Positions 51,841-62,500 of a stretch of 64,000 nucleotides of DNA are shown here, in pieces; the stretch's first letter is position 1; each line of letters opens with the position of its first letter. A model generated the notes under the pieces. It was not told the origin of the DNA. It saw nothing but the letters and a program-made list of their open reading frames with translations, and did no database searches. Origin of the DNA: Petrolisthes cinctipes (lineage: Eukaryota; Arthropoda; Malacostraca; Decapoda; Porcellanidae); the NCBI GenBank assembly GCA_033782935.1, contig JAWQEG010000504.1:658001-722000 (forward strand). Reading direction: 5' to 3'. The translations under genes were made by a program, and so were the position numbers.

Positions 51841-52598
51841 TACTGCCCAGCATCAAATACAATACCATAGTATCCATTCGGATCCGGTCTTCCTAGGATT
51901 GTTTGATCTGTATCGTCTCTCCAATTGTTCCTTTTGTTGTCATCTGTATTCTCCATACTTGCTGTCCCTCCTCTCTATCAACCCTCGTTCTATTAAATCT
52001 TTTAGGCATAAGGAGGGTTCCATTATGATCACAGCGCAGAGGAAGAATAAATATATTACATATAATATGTAATATAACATGAAAGATAAAAAATCTTTAG
52101 GATACTAACTGGTAATCTAATACTTTAATAAATACTTGTATTATTATGATAATTTACCTCTAACTACAGTCAGACTGACATGGATCATAATAAGAGACTG
52201 ATATTCTGAGATAATACACTACTTAATGCATTGTCTACATCCATTACCGGCCATAAACCCTGGGGCCTGCTTGCTAGTATAATTTTCCTATTAAAGTCTA
52301 CATCTATTCCGTAGTAGGACTATGACCTGTAACATCGACTGACATAAATAATGAGGTTAGGCTATTATGTTGTGAAGGGATTGGTTAGTGGGCGGCACGT
52401 GTAATCTCTTAACGTCCATAAATTCGTATAGGACCTATACAGTATACCAGCCATAAACCTATTAGAACATGCAAGATGGTAAATTTACTTATGTTTGTAT
52501 ATCAGCCTGAATAAATATCCTGCTGATCAGGCTGATACTATGAAGTTCATCTCACACATAGTCAGCAGAACAGAACTGGAGAGAAGTCTACTTACTTA
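51841..52598. other. Unassigned AT-rich DNA
   Basis: No gene recognised. 51841-52080 may be the 3' UTR of the LINE fragment just upstream. Confidence 0.35.
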
Positions 52599-53395
52599 AG
52601 CCGAGTTCACACATGCGCGAATAAGCTCCCGATGCCGTCACGAATAAGCAAAATGTCAAAAGTCGGGGACCTGGCAGCGAGCTACCGCAGGTGCGTCGCT
52701 GGTTCATCTGTGGTTAATCTACGGTATAACACAAATGATCGGGGGAAGCCCAGTTATTCACCGTTTGTTCTTGGACAACTAATTTGTAAATGTCATTTTA
52801 CCCTTTTTTTGCTGGCAGTGTTTCTGCAGAATGCCGCGGGTGTTCCTGGGAATGCTCGGCGATGCACCTCTTGGCAGGCTGTAGGAAGGTCCCCGGTGTC
52901 CTTGAGGTACACCGGCGGTCCATACCAACAGTCACAAAATCCCCAGGGATGCTCCACGACTTTGCCACATGTAAACCGGCGGCACCTCTACGATTTACCA
53001 GCGACTTATCCCCGTTCCACCCCAGACATAAAATAATGCACATTTTTTACAATGTATATGAATGTTTATATCCCGGACACATCTGCAATTCACTGGCGTT
53101 GCATCTGCGATGTATCCCAAGGTTGCGGAATGGTCGGGGGAGTTTCGCAACGGTTGTCTTGCTGGGGGTGAACAAGAATGTCGGGGACAAGTTGCAGGTG
53201 TACTTATTTTTAATCGGGTTGCACCACGAAAAGTTGGAAAGGGCGCCAGCTTTTCGTGGCGCGACCCTAACTGCCGGTGAACCACCTGAATCACCGCCCG
53301 AACTACCTGAATAAGGACCAATAAGCATTTATTTCCCTAATTTCCGTTAATCGGGATGGCGTCGGGAGCTTATTCGCTCATGTGTAAACTGAGCT
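52599..53395. mobile_element. Non-autonomous DNA transposon with about 43-bp inverted ends
   Basis: The left end AGCCGAGTTCACACATGCGC and the complement of the right end AGCTCAGTTTACACATGAGC agree over about 43 bp, including GCGAATAAGCTCCCGA. The 797-bp interior is GC-richer than its surroundings and has no recognisable protein. A local hairpin (GCACCACGAAAAGTTGG paired with CCAGCTTTTCGTGGCGC) lies at 53220-53261. I could not identify a target duplication, so the superfamily is open. Confidence 0.75.
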
Positions 53396-53689
53396 GTACT
53401 ATACGATAATTATCCACATTACTAGTTATAAGACAGTAAAGCTCATGAGTATCACTTCATTGACGTGCTGAAGTGACGTTTATATTTTGATTATAAATAT
53501 TTACTAAAGTATTATATAAAGAATTGGTATTCCAAATACTTTTCCGATTATTTCATGTTGTATCAAATATTTCATTTAAGCTATTTCTTCTCTTCCTGTA
53601 CCCTGTTCAGTCGTTAAACACATATGAATAAGAATTAATGGCTATCACCGTGGAGAGATATCTACCCCCAATACCTTTTCAATTTCACT
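53396..53689. other. Unassigned AT-rich DNA
   Basis: Nothing recognised. Confidence 0.3.
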
Positions 53690-53815
53690 CCTCTCTCTCT
53701 CTCTCTCTCTCTCTGTGTGCCTCAGACAAGTGAGTCGAGATATTGGAACTCTGAACCCCAGATAAACAGGTGTTGACTGTGCTGACTGTACCAAGAAACT
53801 CAGTTCGGAGCTGTA
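53690..53815 (-). repeat. Dispersed repeat, minus-strand copy (empty site for LINE C)
   Basis: The complement reads TACAGCTCCGAACTGAGTTT and onward through TTCAGAGTTCCAA to GA repeats. It is continuous where LINE C interrupts the copy at 48721-48739 and 51363-51500. Confidence 0.8.
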
Positions 53816-53978
53816 CAGTCGGCGGCAGAAGTCCTATCGCCTTACCTGCTTCACCGAGACACGCAGTGTTCATGGACTCCAGAAATTCGCACGTTTTATA
53901 CACCTAATAATCTCGAGTCTATGAACATCGCGTGCCTCGGTGAAGCAAGTGAGGCGACAGGACTTTTGCCGCCGACTG
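53816..53978. mobile_element. Mariner-type foldback MITE 1 (163 bp)
   Basis: Arms of about 67 bp start CAGTCGGCGGCA and are almost perfect inverted repeats around a 31-nt loop. TA flanks both sides (53814-53815, 53979-53980). The related sequence at about 48721-48727 lacks the insert. Confidence 0.88.
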
Positions 53979-54038
53979 TACAACCGCAGACCGTGAAAAG
54001 TCTACCCCCTCTGCAGACCCTGAGACGATTGTACTGTA

Positions 54039-54201
54039 CAGTCAGCGGCAAAAGTCCTGTCGACTCACTTGCTTCACCGAGGCTCGCGATGTTCATAGAC
54101 TCGAGATTATTTGGTGCAGAAAATGTGCGTATTTCTCGAGGCCATGAACATTGCGTGTCTCGGTGAAGCAGGTGAGGCGACAGGACTTCTGCCGCTGACT
54201 G
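54039..54201. mobile_element. Mariner-type foldback MITE 2 (163 bp)
   Basis: Same length and family as MITE 1. It starts CAGTCAGCGGCAAAAGTCCT, is flanked by TA, and lies only 60 bp away. Confidence 0.88.
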
Positions 54202-54206
54202 TACAT

Positions 54207-54540
54207 ACAACTCCACTGCCAAGTCCTTATCACTAGATGATTTGCTTTTACGTTTCATAGTTCTCAGCTTTGTAGTAATGGACATACAGTCAGCATTTCC
54301 ATTAGTGATATTATATTTATTTACAAGAAGTGATACATTCTTTCCCAGCAGCAAATTTTTAGGCGAACTATAAATATTCAGAGTATTGGGATGGTCATAC
54401 ATGGCATTCATTTGTCTAGTGGACCCAAGCATATGTTTCACACACTCCTGATTTAGTCTCCTAGTGGGAATATATTCAAAGTTGAAAAATTTCTTAATTA
54501 TGGTTCTCGTGCAACCCTATAAGTGACTGAGAAGAGAAAA
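54207..54540 (-). pseudogene. P-element/THAP9-like transposase C-terminal fragment
   Basis: The minus strand reads FFNFEYIPTRRLNQECVKHM, then LGSTRQMNAMYDHPNTL and GNADCMSI. This aligns with the TRRLNQD-x-LEN-x-x-x-x-IR-x-x-G-x-x-DNPT pattern and the following Asn/Cys/Asp motif of P-like transposases. The acidic residues usually in this block are partly changed. The frame then runs accidentally into MITE 2. It is inactive and of modest certainty. Confidence 0.55.
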
Positions 54541-54584
54541 TAACTCATTTATGGAACTTGTATAAACCCCAGTATCTGTGCTAT

Positions 54585-54800
54585 CCCGTAGAGTGTATAG
54601 CCTGTAGTGATGTGGGCAATACTTTAAGGGTTTTGGCGCCCCTTCGACCCCACCCACTCCCTTTCAGTTCTTCAACTGTCCCTCTTTTCTTTCTATTTCC
54701 TTCGTGCTTGCTGTCTCACCTCTCTATCACCTTTTCCTGGCGCAATATGACCTCGCTGTTGCGGCGCCTACTATCAATCAATCAACCAATCAATCACCTG
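54585..54800 (+). repeat. Dispersed repeat with (ATCA)n tail, plus-strand copy
   Basis: It matches the minus strand of 25490-25690 over most of its length and ends GCGGCGCCTACTATCAATCA followed by more ATCA-type units. Confidence 0.7.
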
Positions 54801-56030
54801 TGCTAATTCCTAATGTATAAAGATATATATACAGTATTCTCCCCAAACCTATATGAAGAACTCTTTTGGCTGAACCATTCGTCAAAAAGACATAAATTCA
54901 GCCGTTTCCTCACAGTTTACAATTCTCATCAGGCTTCCTTTCCAAAATACTTAAGTGAATCTGGGCATGAACTAGAAAGTAATTGGGCTGCATACTTAAC
55001 TCATTGTCTTTACTGACCGCAAACATTTAGGTGCACTTCATTGAATTTGTAGGTTCAACCGTACTCTGTCTTATTGGCTGCCATCATTTCCCGAATACAG
55101 GAGTCAGACTAAATTACCATAACTTAAATCATAACCCAAATGCAAATAATATTTTAAATTATTTTCATTAAGTGTTAAACATGTTATACAACTTGTGGCT
55201 GTGAAAAGATGAAAATTATGAAGCTAAGTAAACAGTACTGTAAAATACAAGTAAGGAAAATATCACCATTTTGTGACTGCTGTGTAAATGTTGTATGTGG
55301 TACATATTTCTAATTGTCTGTTTATAGGAACATAAGGCTAATAATTTATTCCAACGATCAATGCATCTATGGTTCCTAGCGGTTTACTGTCAAAATCGGG
55401 TGAGTCAAGGGTTATGTACAGTTGCGGAAGGGAGTTTCTTTATCACCCTGGGCTCCTCTATACCCTACCCCACAAGGAGGTGACGGAGGTGTAGAGAGTT
55501 GAACATATAACGACGGATATGATTGGTCGATAAGTTGCTAGGAAAGTTTAGTGATAATATAGTCTTATTATATCTAAACAAGAGAGCATTGTGGTAAACT
55601 AAATATATTATGTTTAGTTGCCATATATACAGTATATATATGAAGAACAGTAGCATACATTGTTAATGAGGAACTGAATTATAATGCATACTGGAATAAC
55701 TCGTATTTTATTCTCAGTTGTGGTTGTCATACATCAGCCAACTGATGGTGATGGGAGGGGATCTGCCTGGCATTGCTTCACCGGCTCGTGCTGTGATTCG
55801 TTTTAAGGCTTCAAATATTCATTTCTACCTTAGTAATAGGGATAGGTTATATGCTTTTTATGTAATTATAGACAAATTTATAACGATTTACATTTACAGA
55901 TAGTGAAGTAGTGTTATCGTTTGTTGTTAATTTTGTCATCTCTTTTCTTATTTATTATCAGTACGAACTGTTAAAATTTATTTTGATAGAACCTAGTGAG
56001 TTAAAATAAGCATTTGCTTGACAAAATGGT
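54801..56030. other. Unassigned AT-rich DNA
   Basis: No supported gene. Short frames at 54813, 55465 and 55718 have no motifs. Confidence 0.4.
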
Positions 56031-56035
56031 AAGAA

Positions 56036-56110
56036 CAACACTCTATGACGAGGAGCCTTTATTGACGACGTTTCGCTATTGCTTCTTCAGGTCAAAGGCA
56101 CATCCAAATA
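56036..56110 (-). repeat. PLE-type 3' tail motif
   Basis: The minus strand reads CCTGAAGAAGCAATAGCGAA then ACGTC and CAATAAA. This is the common tail pattern of Penelope-like 3' ends (CTGAAGA...CGAAACGT...AATAAA). Confidence 0.4.
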
Positions 56111-56164
56111 ACATACAGTACTGTGTAACTTATGGTTCTATTTTTATTTGTATGTGACTGTATT

Positions 56165-56430
56165 CTGTTTTGTTCCACTTCCGCCGTTACCATTCCATGT
56201 ATTTTTTTTTATTTGCCCCGATGTTCTTTCCTTTCCCATTATCAGCTCGTCCTCTCCACCTCTCCCCCCCCATTCTACCTCCGTTTCCTTCTTCCTGCGT
56301 GAATTCACCCACCCCTACTCTCTTTCCCCCTCCCAATTTTTCTTTCCCCCTCCCCCCTCCTCCCGCCTCCCGCCTATCATGTGACCCTTCCGCCTCTCCC
56401 CCCTTCCCCTCTCCCCCTCTCCCCCTCTAT
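56165..56430. repeat. Polypyrimidine tract
   Basis: Plus strand is strongly C/T (CCCCCTCC and TTTCC runs), about 265 bp. Confidence 0.85.
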
Positions 56431-56477
56431 GAGCAGTATACATATATAATCGTTTACACTACCTGTCCTCACTCATA

Positions 56478-56570
56478 CCTGAAGAGGGCCAAGGCCAAGA
56501 GATCTCTTGGCCTTGAAGAGGGCTACGTGATGTAACCGAAAAGTCGTATATCTTTATCAATAAATTACAA
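56478..56570 (+). repeat. PLE-type 3' tail motif with 26-bp palindrome
   Basis: CCTGAAGAGGG is followed by a perfect palindrome (56490-56515, centre GAGATCTC), then CCGAAAAGTCGT and CAATAAA. It faces away from the motif at 56036-56110. Confidence 0.5.
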
Positions 56571-57055
56571 ACAAAAGCGGGTTGATTTGATGATAATTCT
56601 CGTTCAAGGGTTCCTAACTTTAGCGACGTGTGATTGGCTGTCCAAACTTCTCGTATCTCGGATGTTTTGATCTATTATGCCTTAACCCTCTCATGCACGA
56701 GAGAAAATTTTCACTTTCTATTCCATGAAGACACGCATTTGGCTCGCTGTGAAGGCCAGATCGAGTGGGACGGAGTGTGGTGAAAACTATTGTATTATGT
56801 CAATTTCAAACACAAAATTTAACTTTGCTCTGCCTAAATTATATGTTATTGGCGTTGGAAGGTAATTTTCTACAGCATCAAAGAAAAAAAAAATATGCCA
56901 TAATAGCAACCATTCATAACTTGGAGTAAACATAGTAATAAGAATAGGAACCAGATGCACCGATCGTTGGAATAGATTATAGTACTTAATTTACTTTCAC
57001 TTTAATTACTGAGGAACAATAAATATAATATCTCTGTGATATGTAAATTGTATGA
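56571..57055. other. Unassigned AT-rich DNA
   Basis: No feature recognised. Confidence 0.35.
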
Positions 57056-57059
57056 TGAA

Positions 57060-57185
57060 CATAGAGAACATAATGCAAATAAGTCAAGCTGAGGCACAGG
57101 ATCGTAAGGACCAGTGTGGTTCAGCTGACATCACCAATTCAGCGCGGCCTTTACCTCACTCGTTGGCTGGCCGACCTCTCTATCG
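57060..57185 (-). repeat. Dispersed repeat, minus-strand copy of 29305-29440
   Basis: Shares GGCCAGCCAACGAGTGAGGT and GTCAGCTGAACCACACT with the plus strand at 29305-29440. Confidence 0.6.
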
Positions 57186-57244
57186 ACCTTGTTATAGCCC
57201 TTCAATAATATGGTCAGCTCTAGGGTGCTGGCAGATGCAGTGAT

Positions 57245-58650
57245 AATCCCACCCACTATTTTGCCAAATCATGCTCAAAACGCATTTACAATTTCTAAAT
57301 CAATTTGAATAACTGTGTGTATATTTACTTTTCCAATATACAATATACTGCTATACAGTGTTTTTAAATTAATCGCTTATTTCTCTTAATAGCAATGATT
57401 GTTTTAAAAATAAAACAACATTTAGCAGAATGCTGTCCTCCGATGTCTGTACACCAAGGGTGGGTACATGTTAAACAGTAATATAATTAATGAGTAATCA
57501 TTTCAAGTTAACTCACAGGTCATATTTACTTCTCTTCTCGTCATTCATTCACAATAAAACATAGTGTTGAGATAGAAAGTTCTTGTCAAATTTGAATAAT
57601 TCATCATACTGCATTGCCTTATTATATAAATAAGTTTACATAATATATAACTCTCTTCTTGAGAGAGATGCAGAGAGAGAGAGAGAGAGAATTGGGTGGT
57701 GTGTTGGGGTTAGTCAAGGGCTGTCATTCATACAGGATCTAATCCGATAATTATAATTGACCCAGTTTGAGGTTTGGTGCAGGTTGGGGAAGGAAAGGCC
57801 AACGTACCTGTTCACCTATACTTTGTAGTGGGACTGGCAATGTCTCGTTTTGACGTCGCACGGTCACAGCGAATGTGGAGCTACGAAGCTAAATTGTTAC
57901 GTACACTTGAAATATGTTACAGAAAAAACAAGACCTTGAAATACCGTAGTTGGTACTGAATCCTGCCATCGAGGGACTTCTCCAGACTATAAGTATACAA
58001 AATTATGACATGGAAGGTAAGAACAGTGGAGGAACAAAAAACAGTCATGACATGAAAGTTGTCCATCCTCTTTATATCCCTTACACCTGACTCTCCTCTT
58101 TTTCTACTAAACTTCAACCACTTCTCCCTTCTCTCGTTTCCCATTCCCCTTCTCACTCCACACTGACCGGCCTCACATAGAGTGGCAGGTTAGATGAGGA
58201 TGAATGATTTGTTATGACCACAACTGTAATGAACTTCAACATCAATACTGAATCCAAAGAGGTATCTGGCAATACCCTCCCATACATTTTTACATATTTT
58301 CACTATAATAAACACCACTATTAAACTGTTTCAATGAGGTACACGACAATTTTACACATTACTGAAATACATGGTAATACTTTTACACATTTTCACTACA
58401 CAAACTGTTACACATACTCTGATAAAAACATCACATCTTCATTCACTAATAATACCATCAAAATGTTAACAATTATACGAGCTGATGTCAGAGACCACTT
58501 TTGTCCCAATATAATCATATGTGTGGTTACATTGTTCCTAGCTGTGCCTTCACCGAAGTTTCTTCCGTTGTTGTAAGTATATTAATCTCCTGTTCCAGTT
58601 TTATAAGCACGATGTTCTCCTTTTCAACACACATGATGCTGTTTTGCACT

Positions 58651-58702
<52 letters not shown>

Positions 58703-59387
58703 AACTTTCAAGATCGGTATCTACATGTACTCATCAGAAAAGTTCTTGTTAAATGAAACGACCAAACACCATGCACGTTGAAAACAAGATGTGAGTTCAA
58801 CGACTCTGAGTCTGCGAGCACTAGTGTGATGTATTGTGTTTGGTATGCTGCAATCTTCCTTACTTTAGGTGAAGGTAAATTTTTTAAGTCGATATCAATA
58901 AGAAATATTAAAGTGCCTGATGTGTGACTTCTTACCCATTAATCATGGTTATCTATTATGAGGATTTTCTTCTGAGAGCAATTTGAAGCCCTCAAAATTC
59001 CTTATAATAGTAAATATAACGAACTAAAGCTCATTATAACAAGAGATTATCTGTTTTTCTGCTTAGTGTGGAGGCTGTAGTATCGGTTGTAAACTTTTAC
59101 CATCATCTATAGAAAAGTATCTATGTTGCATGTGCTTGTCGCTTGTATTAATGCTCCATCTGCTACTCATGGGAGAATAACTTCCTCTCCCTCTTCAGAT
59201 TCATCTGAAAACTCATTCTAAAGTTTTAGAAAAACAATGCGAAGATCGGCTGAGAAAGTGAACACACTTTGTTCCGACCGGGCCATCCATCACTTCCGTC
59301 ACGAGTGCATAATGTCCGTAGAGTCCTTAGCGCGCTGGCTCTAAGTAATCAGGGGTATCGGGTCCTTCCTTTACACTTTTAGTTTTT

Positions 59388-59421
<34 letters not shown>

Positions 59422-59520
59422 CACACACGCACATAGCCACGTCATAGAAATGAGTAAAGAGACAACCATAAGGATTTCTATTGGCTCTATATATTATCTG
59501 GATATGTTTTCCAAAAAGGT
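57245..59520. other. Unassigned AT-rich DNA with microsatellites
   Basis: No gene recognised. Simple repeats: GA at 57668-57690, GT at 58652-58700, CA at 59390-59429. If the mucin-like exon has upstream exons they may lie here, but I could not identify one. Confidence 0.4.
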
Positions 59521-59534
59521 ATTTCTCTGTTTCA
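59521..59534 (+). promoter_or_regulatory. 3' splice site of the mucin-like exon
   Basis: ATTTCTCTGTTTCAG, then GA: a pyrimidine-rich acceptor directly before the repeat-coding frame, which has no upstream in-frame ATG. Confidence 0.6.
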
Positions 59535-62500
59535 GGACCTGGACCTGTAACCACTGAGTCACCACCTCCACCAACAACCACTGAGTCACCACCTCCACCA
59601 ACAACCACTGAGCCACCACCTCCACCAACAACCACTGAGCCAACACCTCCACCAACAACTACTGAGTCACCACCTCCACCAACAACCACTGAGCCACCAC
59701 CTCCACCAACAACCACTGAGCCAACACCTCCACCAACAACCACTGAGCTACCACCTCCACCAACAACCACTGAGTCACCACCTCCACCAACAACTACTGA
59801 GTCACCACCTCCACCAACAACCACTGAGCCACCACCTCCACCAACAACCACTGAGCCAACACCTCCACCAACAACTACTGAGTCACAACCTCCACCAACA
59901 ACCTCAGAGTCACAACCTCCACCAACAACCACTGAGTCACCACCTCCACCAACAACCACTGAGCCACCACCTCCACCAACAACAACTTCATCTACAACCA
60001 CAATCGCTGCAGCTAAAACTACAACCACTACATCTACAACCACAACCATTAAATCTACAAGCCCTACATCTACAACCAAAACTACTACATCTACAACCAA
60101 TACATCTACAACCAAAATCACTACATTTACAACTACAACCACTACATCTACAACCACAACTACTACATCTACAACCACTACATCTACAACAACAATATAT
60201 ACATCTACAACCACAACCACTACATCTACAACCACAACCAGTACATCTACAACCAAAACCACTACATCTACTGCCACAACTACAATATCTACAACCACTA
60301 CATCTATAACCACAACCACTACATCCACAACCACAACATCTACAACCACAATTACTACATCTACAACCACTACATCTACAACCACAACCACTACATCTAC
60401 AACTATAACCACTGCATCTACAACCACAACAACTACATCTATAACCACTACATCTACAACCACAACCACTACATCTTCAACCACAACATCTATAACCACA
60501 ACTACTACCTATACAACCACTACATCTACAACCACAACAACTACATCTACAACCACAACATCTACAACCACTCCATCTACAACTACATCTACAACAACAA
60601 CTACTACATTTACAACCACATTGACTACACTTACAACCACAACTACTACATCTACAACCACTATATCTACAACCACCACATCTACAATCACAACCACTAC
60701 ATCTACAACCACAACCACTACATCTACAACCACAACCACTACATCTGCAACCTTTCTCACTACAACTAAAACCGCAACCACTATATCTACAACTACTACA
60801 TCTACAATCACTACATCTATAGCCTCAACTACTACATATAAAACCACTGCATCTACAACCACTACATCTATAACTTCAACTACTACATCTACAACCATAA
60901 CCATTACATCTACAACCACAACATATACATTCACATCCACTACATCTACAACCACAACCACTACATCTAAAACCACAACCAATACATTTACAACAACTAC
61001 ATCAACAACCACTTCATTTACAACCACAACCACTATATCTACAATTACTACATCTACAACCACTATATCCACAACGACAATATCTACACTCACTACACCT
61101 ACAACCACTACATCCACAACCACAACCCCTACAGCTACGACCACAGCCCCTACATCTATAACCAAAACCACTATATCTACAACCACAACCACTACATCAA
61201 CAACTACATCAACAAACACAAGCACTACATCTACAACCACTACACCTACAACCACAACAACTACATCTACAACCACACCTACTTCATCAACAGCTACATC
61301 AACTATATCACCAACATCTTTATCAACAACCACTTCATCTACAACCACAACCACTACATCTACAACCAAAGCCACTACATCTACAACCACTACATCTACA
61401 ACCACAATCACAACCACAACCACTACACCTACAACCACTACATCTACAACCACTACATCTACAACCACAATCACAACCACTACAACTACAACCACTACAT
61501 CTTCAACCACTACATCTACAACCACAACCACATCCACTACATCTACAATCACTTCATCTAAAACCACAACCACTGAATCTACAACTACTACATTTACAAC
61601 CATAACCACTATATCTACAACCACTACATCTACAACCATTATATCTACGACTACATTCACTACATCAACAACCACTATGTCTACAACCACTACATCTACA
61701 ACTAAAACCACATCTACAACCACAGCATCTACCACCACTAAATTTACAACCATAACCACTACATCTACAACAACTATATATACTACCACAACCAGTACAT
61801 TTACAACCATAACCACTACATCTACAACCAAAACTACCACATCTACAACCACTGCATCTACCACCACTATATCTACAACCAGAACAACTACATCTACAAC
61901 CATTATATCTACTACCACAACAACTACATATACAACAATAACCACTACATCTACAACCACAACCATTACTTCTACAATCACTACATCTACATTTACAACC
62001 ATAACATCTACAACCAATAAATCTACAACAACAACTAATACATCTACAACCACTACATCTACAACCAAAACTACTACATCTACAACCACTACATCTACAA
62101 CTATAACCACTGCATCTACAACCACAACCACTACATCTTCAACCACAACATCTACAACCACAACTACTACCTATACAACCACTACATCTACAACCACAAC
62201 AACTACATCTACAACCACAACAACTACATCTACAACCACAACATCTACAACCACTCCATCTACAACTACATCTACAACCACAACTACTACATTTACAACC
62301 ACAATAACTACACTTACAACCACAACTACTACATCTACAACCACTATATCTACAACCACCACAACTACAGTCATAACCACTACATCTACAACCACAACCA
62401 CTACATCTACAACCACAACCACTACATCTACAACCACAGCCACTACATCTGCAACCTTTCTCACTACAACTAAAACCGCAACCACTATATCTACAACTAC

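Noticed and set aside
53896..54441. 181-aa minus-strand ORF as a gene
   Set aside because: It joins a P-like fragment to a foldback MITE; the join is accidental.
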